Shown in pieces: positions 35,364-45,199 of a stretch of DNA of 53,286 bases (its first letter is position 1; every line of letters begins with the position of its first letter). The stretch lies in assembly GCA_030141605.1 (NCBI GenBank), contig JAQGDQ010001234.1, positions 1-53,286 of the forward strand. The letters are read 5' to 3'. The notes beneath the pieces are model-generated. The model saw only the letters and a list, made by a program, of their open reading frames with translations. It was not told the DNA's origin and ran no database searches. The position numbers and the translations under genes are program-made. Source of the DNA: Tubiluchus corallicola. Taxonomy: Eukaryota; Priapulida; Priapulimorpha; Priapulimorphida; Tubiluchidae.

Positions 35364-35414
35364 GTAAAGGAAAGAAGAAGTCACTTAGTATGCTGGGTTT
35401 ATTTTACTGTTTTC
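35364..35414 (-). mobile_element. Family C MITE end fragment
   Basis: GTAAAGGAAAGAAGAAGTCA, then TAGTATGCTGGGTTTATTTT and ACTGTTTTC. This is the same terminal segment found in each 72-bp unit at 6268-6860. It runs directly into the 29-bp array. Confidence 0.7.
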
Positions 35415-35989
35415 GTCATAGATTTGTTTTTGTTACAGTTATCGTTATAGAATTGTTTTTGTCACGGTTTTCGTCATAGATTTACTTTTGTTACAGTTTC
35501 CGTCATAGATTTACTTTTGTTACAGTTTCCGTCATAGATTTGTTTTTGTCACAGTTTTCGTCATAGATTTGTTTTTGTCAGGGTTTTCGTCATAGATTTG
35601 TTTTTGTTACAGTTTTCGTCATAGATTTGTTTTTGTTACAGTTTTCGTCATAGATTTGTTTTTGGTACAGTTTTCGTCATAAATTTGTTTTTATCACAGT
35701 TTTCGTCATAGATTTGTTTTTGCTACAGTTTTCGTCATAGATTTACTTTTGTTACAGTTTTCACCATAGATTTGTTTTCGCTACAGTTTCCGTCATAGAT
35801 TTACTTTTGTTACAGTTCTCGTCATAGATTTGTTTTTGCTACAGTTTTCGTCATAGATTAACTTTTGTTACAGTTCTCGTCATAGATTTGTTTTTGCTAC
35901 AGTTCTCGTCATAGATTTGTTTTTGCTACAGTTTTCGTCATAGATTTGTTTTTGTTACAATTTTCGTCATAGATATGTTTTTGTTTCAG
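35410..35989 (+). repeat. 29-bp array of acceptor-like units ending at the exon 2 splice site
   Basis: Twenty units close to GTTTTCGTCATAGATTTG followed by TTTTTGTTACA (29 bp; 20 x 29 = 580 bp). Nearly every unit presents a T-rich run followed by ACAG across the junction to the next. The last unit reads ATATGTTTTTGTTTCAG and its final AG is the acceptor of the TMTC3-like exon 2. Only this last unit has the stronger TTTCAG form. Confidence 0.9.
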
Positions 35990-36268
35990 ATGATGCTAGC
36001 AGAAACAAACAACAACAACAACAACAACAATAACAACAACAACAGCAAGTGCAATAAGGAAAAGTTTGCAAGAACCGACTGGGATATGACGACAGTGAAA
36101 CACTCGCTGATGTTGATGATGGCTGTGTTCGTTTGTTACTATAATTCACTTGACTGTGACTTTGTCTTTGACGATGTGTCGGCCATTAAAGAAAATAAAG
36201 ACTTGAGGCCTGCCACGCCCATAACTAACCTCTTCTTCAACGATTTCTGGGGAACGCCTATGCAAAAG
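35990..36268 (+). CDS. TMTC3-like gene, exon 2 (first TM segment, Asp-Asp motif)
   Basis: TMTC proteins are multi-pass ER proteins with TPR repeats that transfer O-linked mannose, notably to cadherin extracellular domains. This 93-codon exon runs from TTTGTTTCAG|ATGATG to ATGCAAAAG|GTACGT, phase 0 at both ends. It encodes a short hydrophilic leader with a tract of 12 Asn, then a hydrophobic segment (L-M-L-M-M-A-V-F-V-C-Y-Y). This is followed by D-C-D-F-V-F-D-D-V-S-A-I, N-K-D-L and N-D-F-W-G-T-P-M. The FVFDDVSAI...NKDL...NDFWGTPM pattern fits TMTC3 better than TMTC1, 2 or 4 as I recall them. The Asp pair after the first span is the expected GT-C-type active-site motif facing the ER lumen. If exon 1 is untranslated, the start would be the ATG at 35990 or 35993. 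Confidence 0.9.
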
Positions 36269-36299
36269 GTACGTCGTGTTTTTTTTTCAATTCGCTTCA

Positions 36300-36655
36300 G
36301 CAATGAGTCAATAAGCTTTTGCGCAATTTCGTTGTGCGCATGCGCAGTTGCTATAGGTCAAAGGTACCACAGCAACGCAGCTTAACTACAACAGTCACTT
36401 GATATATGTGTAAAGCAAAGTTGTCTACCGCATCAGTTCAGCAACTTCTGTTGTTTTAAGTAGACTTTACTTAACTATGCATTAGTCTGTGTGTTTAGTG
36501 ATTTACTAGCAGGATTTTGCTTGGGAACAAGAAAAAATGAACTAGGCAAGGTTCTAGCTAACTGTTAAAACTGTTACTATTACAATAGCATGGGCTGCAG
36601 GGTATTGTCAAGTGTATACAAATGCGTTGTCTGGTACACTTAACCTTTGATGTGA
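36300..36655 (+). mobile_element. Family A MITE, 30 bp inside intron 2
   Basis: Starts near AATAAGCTTTTGCGC with GTGCGCATGCGCAG (36334-36347) and AGGTCAAAGGT. It shares TTTACTAGCAGGATTTTGCT and AACTAGGCAAGGTTCTAGC, and is cut off at CACTTAACCTTTGA before the right terminal repeat. It begins about 30 bp after the exon 2 donor. Confidence 0.75.
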
Positions 36656-36657
36656 AT

Positions 36658-36745
36658 ATTAAACTTTTATTTTAATTTACTGTCCAAAATATACATTTTC
36701 TTGCCTATAAAAGTTGGCAGTTATTTCTGATATCTGATTGAGATC
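36658..36745 (-). mobile_element. Family B MITE fragment
   Basis: TTACTGTCCAAAATATACAT and TTGCCTATAAAAGTTGGCAG match the copy at 52268-52813 near its 3' end. Sandwiched between family A and family C pieces. Confidence 0.65.
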
Positions 36746-37035
36746 GCGGCTTTAAAAATGTTACAAAATCAGCTATCTTTTTGTAAAAACTTATTATACT
36801 TTTCACGAAGATTAGCAGTGCGCTACTTTTCTTCAAGACGAATGACGTCATTGGAAGAAGAATGGGCATTGAAATTGCGAACGCCCAAGAATGAAATGAT
36901 CGCGACTTTAAAGTGATTTTACTAATTACACGGGGCGCTTATTGCAGTTTTATTCCTAAATCCTTCTAACATTTTTCATGAACAATGAAATGAACCTAAC
37001 CGCCTAGACCACTTGGCCTTTTCTTTTAATAAAGC
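36745..37035 (-). mobile_element. Family C MITE fragment
   Basis: Reverse of the 20872-21150 segment, with CAGTGCGCTACTTTTCTTCA, GACGTCATTGGAAGAAGAAT and AGTGATTTTACTAATTACAC. It ends near CACTTGGCCTTTTCTTTTAA, a degraded terminus. Confidence 0.7.
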
Positions 37036-37549
37036 TAATGCCACTAGCTGCAGTCTATTTTACTCGGATTACACGTAACCGTTACCGTAGTTATTGCCCT
37101 CCATCATTAACTTTTATTGCAAACGTTAATTATTGTTATAGCCATCAGCAATAGCAAATCCCCAGTCAGTGTTGAGCTATCATCGCAGCGGATTAATACA
37201 AACCTGCTCTTCTTTCTGTTATAGGCTCATCATAGGCCTCAAAGTGTATTAAAAACCTGATGCACCCATGCCCTATACTGCCCTAGTCTATAGAGCAAGA
37301 GGATTATGGGAAATCCTAATAAGTCATATAAAACGAACATAATCTAGACACTTCACTACACGCTGGCTATAATGGCACCTCTTTTATGTCACCTCTATTA
37401 TTATAATGGCTGCGTAAACCTGAAGCTTTTAGAAAACGGAATTATCGTGTATCTGCTTGTCGGCTTAAACGTGTAATAAACTGAAAGTTTTACCTGGTGC
37501 TGCCCTCTATATGATTGTCCCGTTAAATATTTAATACCGAGATGAGGAT
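37036..37549. other. Intron 2 sequence, no gene recognised
   Basis: No exon or repeat signature identified. Confidence 0.5.
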
Positions 37550-37928
37550 GAGTCTTTTCACAGTTCCGGCGATTGATGATGATTCTGAAAAGGTCCATGG
37601 TTAAGTGTGTCACAAGAACGCGTACTAACTGCAACCGTCACGTAACGTGCGGGTAAAGCAAAGCCGTCTTCCACATCAGTTTAGTAACTTCAGTTGTTGT
37701 ACCTGGACTTTTGTTAAGTCTATGCGTAGAATGATTTACTAACAAGATTTTGCTTGGAAACAAAAAATGAACTAAGTAGGATTCTAGCTAGCTGTTAAAT
37801 TGTCATCATTACAATAGCATTGGCTGCGAAGTGTTGTCGAGTGTACACAAATGCCTTCTCTGGTACAGCTGACCTTTGACCTTTCTATGATCATCATCAA
37901 TTGCTGGAATTGTGAAAAATTTTATTCT
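37550..37928 (+). mobile_element. Family A MITE, both terminal repeats present
   Basis: The left terminal repeat CTTTTCACAGTTCCGGCGAT plus TGATGATGATTCTGAAAAGG pairs with the right terminal repeat TCATCATCAATTGCTGGAAT plus TGTGAAAAAT over about 60 bp. Next to the right end it carries TGACCTTTGACCT, a DR1-type site. This copy best defines family A as an inverted-repeat element of about 380 bp. Confidence 0.8.
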
Positions 37929-38317
37929 TTAATGTTGCCCAAAATGACCTGCTCTATTTTATCTTTTCGACTCTGTGTTCCTTTCTCCCCAGTAGAAAAT
38001 TGTGTTTTTCGTTTTTCTCCAAATCCTGAGATTTTGACCCTATTCATACTGCTGGTGGAATGTAGATTAGTTGCATAAATTTTTTCTCGCCAAAAAAGCT
38101 CTGTTCACACAGTGGTTAACAAAAGCAACAAGCTACAAAGCTACATGTGGGTAAAGCAAAGCCGTATACCACATCAATTTAGTAACATGCTATAAAGCTA
38201 CATGAGAACTTGTACTTAATCACACATTTTGTAATATGGCTCTTCCTTGATCACTGAGTTGTGAATCACGTGACACAGAGATTCAAGCTGCTATTGGATT
38301 GTTCTTGTTGGCATGCC
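37929..38317. other. Intron 2 sequence with a small family A scrap
   Basis: 38148-38190 (GTGGGTAAAGCAAAGCCGTA then CACATCAATTTAGTAAC) matches the interior of family A. Nothing else recognised. Confidence 0.5.
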
Positions 38318-38735
38318 TTCTGTCTCGGAAGACAATGGAGTATGCGCAAAGAGAGTCAGTTATTGATCACACTGATGGAGCTGCAGCGTCGACTGTGGCT
38401 GAGCAGTGCGATCCTTGAACCACTGGAGTGGCCTCTCCAGGGCGCACGCCTGGGCAAGGTGTATGGAGATCCTGAGTTGCCCAGACAACAGGAACCCCCT
38501 CTCTTCCTCCCTGGTGTAGTCCAAACGAAAGTGGAGCGATACGTTTGGCACCAGGTTGGCTGCAGGAGCTGCCGGAGTCAGTGAGCATGCTGCACTGGTC
38601 CGCCTTCGGGGCTCCACTCCTGATTTGGAAGGTTTACTCCTCTACACATGGCTGTTGGGTCACTTGACGTCCTTCGCCTTCTAGCCGTTGGCTGCTTCTG
38701 CAGCTCCTCCACCTAGTGTCGAGATACAGTGCTAT
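38318..38735 (-). mobile_element. 5S-type SINE, copy 3, 5' truncated
   Basis: Minus-strand sense begins at CACTGTATCTCGACACTAGG, so the 5S head is missing. It continues through the shared body (GGAGTGGAGCCCCGAAGGCG, CAGCTCCTGCAGCCAACCTG) to ACAGAAGGCATGCCA. Contains the roughly 52-base segment absent from copy 2, plus a private GAGAGGCCACTCCAGTGG insertion. Confidence 0.8.
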
Positions 38736-39474
38736 TGAACAAGTACATCGTATTCATACATGCTGACCATAAATGGAAAGGTGACCTGTACAGACTACAA
38801 GTTAAACCAATATCAAAGTGTACTTGGTTTCTTTGAGTAAAATAAATATTATTACAACGGAAGGGCTGTCTCATGGCTTCTATATTTTGACTACTTAAAT
38901 AATGAATTTCTCTCTAAGAATAAAATTAATAATTTAATTTTAGGCTACTAAAGGGAAAGGGAAAACATTTAGAAACAGAATAAATTTATCTCTATACAAT
39001 TAGTCAAAAGTGCCTATAGGTGGCAGCACACATCATTTCAATACTTTACTGTAGTATACTACAAATTAAACCTTGCATTAATACAAACAATCGCGACATC
39101 GTCAGTGTCCAATTGACCCACCGACTTACTTTAAGTACAGAGTTGTACAAAATTACTGCAAAAATACTCACTGCAGCTAAAATATGATATTCGGTTCTGT
39201 GGTGTGCAGTGAGAATTTGCAGGAAGCCATATTCAATTCATGAGAAGGAAGGATTTAACACGAGTTTCTAATTAGAGGTTAAAGACGCTTTCAGAGAAGC
39301 TGCTGAAAGCAGGTATGTCTCTAATTAAAGCACCTTTATTTACACCTGAATCTTTTACAACTGCCGTCATGACAGGATGCGTAAACTAGAAGTATTGCTT
39401 AGTGTTTGGCATACGAACCACGTGTGTGGCCTAGAGGCAGGATGTATGTGCTTCATGCGACTGGAGGAGGTTCA
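38736..39474. other. Intron 2 sequence, no gene recognised
   Basis: A 37-nt exon-like segment at 39276-39312 was examined and rejected. No other feature. Confidence 0.45.
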
Positions 39475-40855
39475 TAGGCCTACGTGGACCAGATGACCAG
39501 ACGCCTCCATTAGCATGCATGGACCAGATGCCTTCATTAGTATGTGTGGACCAGATGACTAGGTGCCTTCATTAGCATACATGGACCAGATGCCTTCATT
39601 AGCATACATGGACCAGATGACTAGGTGCCTTCATTAGCATACATGGACCAGATGACTAGGTGCCTTCATTAGCATACATGGACCAGATGACTAGGTGCCT
39701 TCATTAGCATACATGGACCAGATGCCTTCATTAGCATACATGGACCAGATGACTAGGTGCCTTCATTAGCATACATGGACCAGATGACTAGGTGCCTTCA
39801 TTAGCATACATGAACCAGATGACCAGACGCCTCCATTAGCATGCATGGACCAGATGCCTTCATTAGTATGTGTGGACCAGATGACTAGGTGCCTTCATTA
39901 GCATACATGAACCAGATGACTTCATAAGCATACATGTTCTAGATGAGCACACACCTTCAATAGCATACATGTTCCAGATGACCAGACGCCTTCAATAGCA
40001 TACATGTTCTAGATGACCACACACCTTCAATAGCATACATGTTCCAGATGACCAGACGCCTTCAATAGCATACATGTTTCAGATGACCACACACCTTCAT
40101 AAGCATACATGTTCTAGATGACCAGGTGCCTTCATAAGCATACATGTTCCAGATGACCAGACGCCTTCAATAGCATACATGTTTCAGATGACCACACACC
40201 TTCATAAGCATACATGTTCCAGATGACCACACACCTTCATAAGCATACATGTTCTAGATGACCAGACGCCTTCATAAGCATACATGTTCTACATGACCAC
40301 ACACCTTCATAAGCATACATGTTTCAGATGACCACACACCTTCATAAGCATACATGTTCCAGATGACCAGACGCCTTCAATAGCATACATGTTCTAGATG
40401 ACCACACACCTTCAATAGCATACATGTTCCAGATGACCAGACGCCTTCAATAGCATACATGTTTCAGATGACCACACACCTTCATAAGCATACATGTTCT
40501 AGATGACCAGGTGCCTTCATAAGCATACATGTTCCAGATGACCAGACGCCTTCAATAGCATACATGTTTCAGATGACCACACACCTTCATAAGCATACAT
40601 GTTCCAGATGACCACACACCTTCATAAGCATACATGTTCCAGATGACCAGACGCCTTCAATAGCATACAAGGACCAGATGACCTGACGCCTTTATAAACA
40701 TATATGAATCAGATGACCAGGCGCCTTTATAAACATACATGAACCAGATGACCAGGCGCCTTCATAAGCATATGCAAACCAGATGACCTGATGATTTTAT
40801 TAGCATATATGCAAACCAGATGACCTGATGATTTCATTAGCATATATGGCAATTT
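39475..40855. repeat. 34-35 bp tandem array, about 39 units
   Basis: Units follow AGCATACATG(G/T)(A/T)(C/T)CAGATGAC and (C/T)(A/G)CGCCTTCAT. Early units have TGGACCAGATGACTAGGTGC; later ones alternate TGTTCCAGATGACCAGACGC with TGTTCTAGATGACCACACAC, a higher-order pattern repeated in blocks of several units. Confidence 0.95.
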
Positions 40856-41694
40856 ATTCCACGCCACTAGAGTTCGCCACTACGCTCTTTCTATTATTCA
40901 CCTTCTGTTTGCAGAAGCCACTTTAGCCTATAAGCCATGAAAAATTGCCGATCATTCAAATCTCATCTTCTTCATCCTCTCATTTGATAGATTGCTTGTT
41001 TCTTACAGCTTTCGTAATCCATCTTGCCTAACCTACACAAGCAATATAAAATATTAATAATAAAGGCTTGCTTGATGGCAACTCTAACCTAGATTCATTA
41101 CAGCAGGAGCTCAGCTATGATGCCAATGTATCTATGACGTACAAAGTAGCTGACAATAGATACAGGAAGTAATCCGAGTGGAACTAGGAAGCCAATTTGC
41201 GATGTGATAATTAGGAAAGGGGAATTACAGCAACTGCAATTTTAAAAAGGGGTGCAATTGATCATCTTATTTGGTTGGGAAGCTTCCTTCTTTTTTATTC
41301 TTATAATTTCGATTTTGTCATCAAAAAGGAACGTTCTTTACACATGATTTATCCAAAAAGTTTTTAAACTCAAATTACTTTTAGTTACTGGCGATCCATG
41401 AATATGTATATAATATGAATTTTATTGTTCTATTTTTATTTGGGGCATATAATATTTTATATATTATATAATAATATATAAACAAATACATACCTAAATA
41501 AATAGACATAAAAAGTTAAATGAATTTTAAAATATGTCTCGCTGAATAATTTGTAAAATTGAACTTCTATGTATGTAAAATAAGCTTTACATACATACAG
41601 CTATCAAGCTGTAAAATATAGCATGATACATATTATACATAATACGAAGTTACCTACATAACTAGTAACAAATTTAAAATACTTCTAACTGCCA
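40856..41694. other. Intron 2 sequence, no gene recognised
   Basis: AT-rich, including TATATTATATAATAATATAT near 41460. No exon or element identified. Confidence 0.45.
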
Positions 41695-41890
41695 AATTTC
41701 TGATGTTCTTGTTGTCATATAAAGCATTAAGGTTGTTAAACATTTTATTTCTTGTCATTATGTAGTCTGAGAAATTTAGAAAAAAAGTGTTCATGTGTTT
41801 CACTACAAGAACAGTAAGGTGATACTAAAGAACCATCATTATTTTTGCAACTTTTTACTTTAATCTGCAAGGTCCAAGCTCACGTTGTAT
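41695..41890 (-). pseudogene. LINE C-terminal finger relic, frameshifted
   Basis: Minus-strand reading shows S-P-Y-C-S-C-S-E-T-H-E-H-F-F, the C-x-C...E-x-E-H-x-F signature at the end of many LINE reverse transcriptases. A shifted frame then gives M-F-N-N-L-N-A-L. At least one frameshift and stops make it dead. Confidence 0.6.
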
Positions 41891-41974
41891 ATTAGAAAGA
41901 TTGGCTTCCGTAACGATGATTTTTCACGTAGTTTTCGCATTCGCAAAGTTCTGGCTTCATATGTTATGTATGGA

Positions 41975-43200
41975 CAACGAAGCCACTGCAATACTGGACG
42001 TCTAAGGTTAATTACTAATATAAACATGCTGTTGAAATTTCAACTCATTAAGTTGTGATTATTTGATTAGTTTGAGTCTTGATATCTGCAATTAGGTGTA
42101 CTTTGTGAATAGAATATCTCTAATGGTATTTTACATTGCTAATATATTACCATGATATGTACTGGACTATAACGCAAGAATTGTACTATCATAATTGTCA
42201 TTGTTTTTGTTATTGGAAGTTGCTATGTTGGCATTTAAGATTTTACTGAACAATAGGAAACGTCTAACACGTAACAATGTGCAGACGAAATTCCTAGATT
42301 CTGTCTCCATAGTTCTTGGCTTCATATGTTGCGTTGATATTTGGATCTCTTGCGTTTCATCTTCGATGACAAGTGCCCTTTTCTGGCTTCTTCTGCATGA
42401 CGCAGGAAGGTATGTAAATTAAGTGTGTAACTATTGGCTTCTTTTACTAGAAATCAAGGTCTAGCTGCACAAGGAAGCCACTGCAATACTGCACGTCTAA
42501 GGTTAATTACTAATATAAAGATGCTTGTGGATGCGCCCAGTCCAGGCAAAGAAACGGCAAAAATCGGTATTGAACTGCGAGATAGACCTGCAATTTATTA
42601 AAATAACAGATCACAAAAAGTGCTTAAGAACGTGCTAAAGCTTATTACTATTTAGACAAAATGAAAAGTTAGATTTAAGAAGACTGAAACACGAATTATT
42701 ACTTCGTGATTCTAGAGATTTGAAGCAATTCTAACCAATTTAAACTATTAACTAATTATTAAAGTAGATGGTGACTTACATTTACTGGTGACAACTTTGG
42801 CTTGAAAATACAACTAGTGACTGTTAAATTGCAACAAAATAGGCAAAGCAATGCAAGTATCACCAAACGGCATGATCAGCATAGCGGCAACAGAAAATCT
42901 AACTATAATCGATTCGAAAAATAAGCCCCCCCCCCAATGGCATGACACTAGATCGAGACCTTTCGTTTGATGTATAGATCGCCGCAAATGGTGCCGTCGT
43001 CGGAGTTGTAGCCTCGAATCTTATATATATATAAATATACCAGCAGAATTAATATATACGATATATACTGGACTATAACGCAAGAATTGTATTACCATAT
43101 TGTCATTGTTTTTGTTATTGGAAGCAGTTGTATTACTGAACAATAGGAAACACGTAACAATGTGCAGACGAAATTCCTAGATTCTGTCTCCATTACGTGC
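41975..43200. repeat. Region with local segmental duplications
   Basis: 42155-42310 and 43065-43195 share TACTGGACTATAACGCAAGA, TGTCATTGTTTTTGTTATTG and TTCCTAGATTCTGTCTCCAT, with the second copy shortened. 41980-42035 and 42474-42530 share GAAGCCACTGCAATACTG and CGTCTAAGGTTAATTACTAA. No gene recognised; the 75-codon frame at 42195-42422 lies partly in a duplicated unit. Confidence 0.75.
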
Positions 43201-43600
43201 CTTGACAAAAACGTTTTGTCGGTAACTGCAATTATCGATTCGTTTTGAGTTTCTCTCTCTCTCTCTCAGAGTACAGATATCTGAACCGGTCGGTCAGTAG
43301 AAATCAAGCGTGAAGCCAGTGAAATTCACGGTTGTTGATGCCACTATACCCCAAAGACTTTAGAGGCTGTATCAACTGTGCAATAATCAAGCGAGCTGTA
43401 GACGAGTTCATCAGACTTGGTAGAAAACTGAAAAAACACATGTTTATGAGGAGGTCAGTTAGTACAAGTCAGCTGCGAAGCCAGTCACTCAACAAAAATT
43501 AACAGCAAAGAGCAAGAAGCTCAGAGTTTGTTGACACCGTTGTAAGCCATAGACTCTAGAGGGCGTATCAGCTGTAGACGAGTTGCAAAGTGGACCAGAC

Positions 43601-44008
43601 TATCGTTGTTGTTGTTGTTGTTGTTCGGTGTTACTGTCGTTGTCGGTTGTTGTTGTTGCTGTTGTTGTTGTTGTCGTTGTTCGCTTTTCGTTGTTTTGTT
43701 GTTGTCGTCATCGTCGTCGTGTTCGTTGTTCGGTGTCACTGTCGCTGTCGTTCGTTGTCGGTTGTTGTTGTTCGTTGTTTTGTTGCTGTTGTCGTCGTCG
43801 TGTTCGTTGTTCAGTGTTCTTTGTATGTTGTACTGTTGTACATTGTTGTTGTTGTTGTTGCTACTGCTGCTGCTGTTGCTGTTGTCTTTGTTATTCAGTG
43901 TTCTTTGTATGTTGTACTGTTGTACATTGTTGTTGTTGTTGTTGCTACTGCTGCTGCTGTTGCTGTTGTCTTTGTTGTTCAGTGTTCTTTGTATGTTGTA
44001 CTGTTGTA

Positions 44009-44075
<67 letters not shown>

Positions 44076-44165
44076 GCTGTTGCTGCTGCTGCTGCTGCTG
44101 CTGCTGTTGTTGTTATTGTTACTGTTCTGCTGCTGCTGCTGTTGTTGTTGCTATTCTCGCTGTTA
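43601..44165. repeat. TTG/CTG triplet region with three larger repeats
   Basis: Mostly TTG, TCG and CTG triplets. A unit with TGTTCTTTGTATGTTGTACT, GTTGTACATTG and a CTACTGCTGCTGCTG tail is present three times (43817, 43898, 43980). A pure TTG run of about 22 triplets follows. Frames over 200 codons here are low-complexity artefacts. Confidence 0.95.
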
Positions 44166-44221
44166 CTATCATTGCCGTTGTACTTTGTTTTCTGTCAATT
44201 TAGCTATTATTTCATGTAACA

Positions 44222-44258
44222 CATACTGAATGACTTGTTCTTTCCTTCAAAGACGTAT
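44222..44258 (+). mobile_element. Family C MITE end scrap
   Basis: CATACTGAATGACTTGTTCT and TTCCTTCAAAG match the terminal part of family C units. Too short to define an insertion. Confidence 0.5.
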
Positions 44259-44668
44259 ATTGAAGATACATATGATTATACGTATCAAAGCATCAAGTTC
44301 AGTATCTATACAGCGCACAGCATTAACAATACATGGCGCTACTATCGTGTTTTATTCTATTTATTCCTTATTCTTTCACAACTCATTGAAACATCTCTTG
44401 AGAGATGATTTGACAAATCATAATGGATTTTATTACAATGAATGTGTGGTTGCCTAGAAAGCTCATCATTTACATCTTCGTGTAAATTAACTCGGACATT
44501 TTGAAAGCTTTTTCGGCTTCTGCGCGAATTTTTTTGATGCGCAGAAGAAATAATTGATGTCCGTAATTAGGCGTGTAATGAATGACTCGAGCCGTTATGC
44601 TGTAATTAGCTACGTATGAAATATTTTCCGCGCGATAATTAGCGAAACACTCATAATTAATGAGCTAC
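44259..44668. other. Intron 2 sequence, no gene recognised
   Basis: The 75-codon frame at 44230-44457 has no domain. Contains an inverted pair CTTCTGCGCGAA and GCGCAGAAG near 44519-44547. Confidence 0.45.
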
Positions 44669-45036
44669 TAGAGCATCAAACGTTCTTCTTACTAAGTAGC
44701 AAATCGTAACTTATGTAGACTCTAAACACTAGAGCATCAAACGTTCTTCTTACGAAGTAGCAAATCGTAACTTATGTAGACTCTAAACACTAGAGCATCA
44801 AACGTTCTTCTTACGAAGTAGCAAATCGTAACTTATGTAGGTTCTAAACATTAGAGCATCAAACGTTCTTCTTACGAAGTAGCAAATCGTAACTTATGTA
44901 GGCTCTAAACATTAGAGCATCAAACATTCTTCTTACGAAGTAGCAAATCGTAACTTATGTAGGCTCTAAACACTAGAGCATCAAACGTTCTTCTTACGAA
45001 GTAGCAAATCGTAACTTATGTAGGCTCTAAACAATA
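44669..45036. repeat. 61-bp tandem array, six units
   Basis: Nearly identical units with GAGCATCAAACGTTCTTCTT, ACGAAGTAGCAAATCGTAAC and TTATGTAGGCTCTAAACACTA-type ends. Confidence 0.95.
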
Positions 45037-45199
45037 GCGGCCCAAAGATTCCACCCTGATGTACGCCTTGTAGTGTGTTAATTTTGCTGAAATTGAAAGT
45101 TTGCAATTCTAGCGTGACGCTTAAGTCGTTTATTACGGATTACTTATCTATATCAAAATCGTAATTACATATTATGTTTTCCTTTCTTAATGTTTTCCA

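Noticed and set aside
35975-36385. 136-codon frame reading through both edges of exon 2
   Set aside because: The residues after 36268 come from intron 2 and a family A transposon, and the first five codons are the acceptor array. Homology to TMTC stops at the GTACGT donor.
39276-39312. Possible 37-nt exon between AATTAG and AG|GTATGT
   Set aside because: Its length would shift the TMTC frame, the acceptor has no good pyrimidine tract, and the encoded peptide has no counterpart in TMTC proteins.
43583-44229. Three overlapping frames of about 206-209 codons
   Set aside because: Readings of a TTG/CTG triplet tract in all three phases (Cys, Val and Leu runs).
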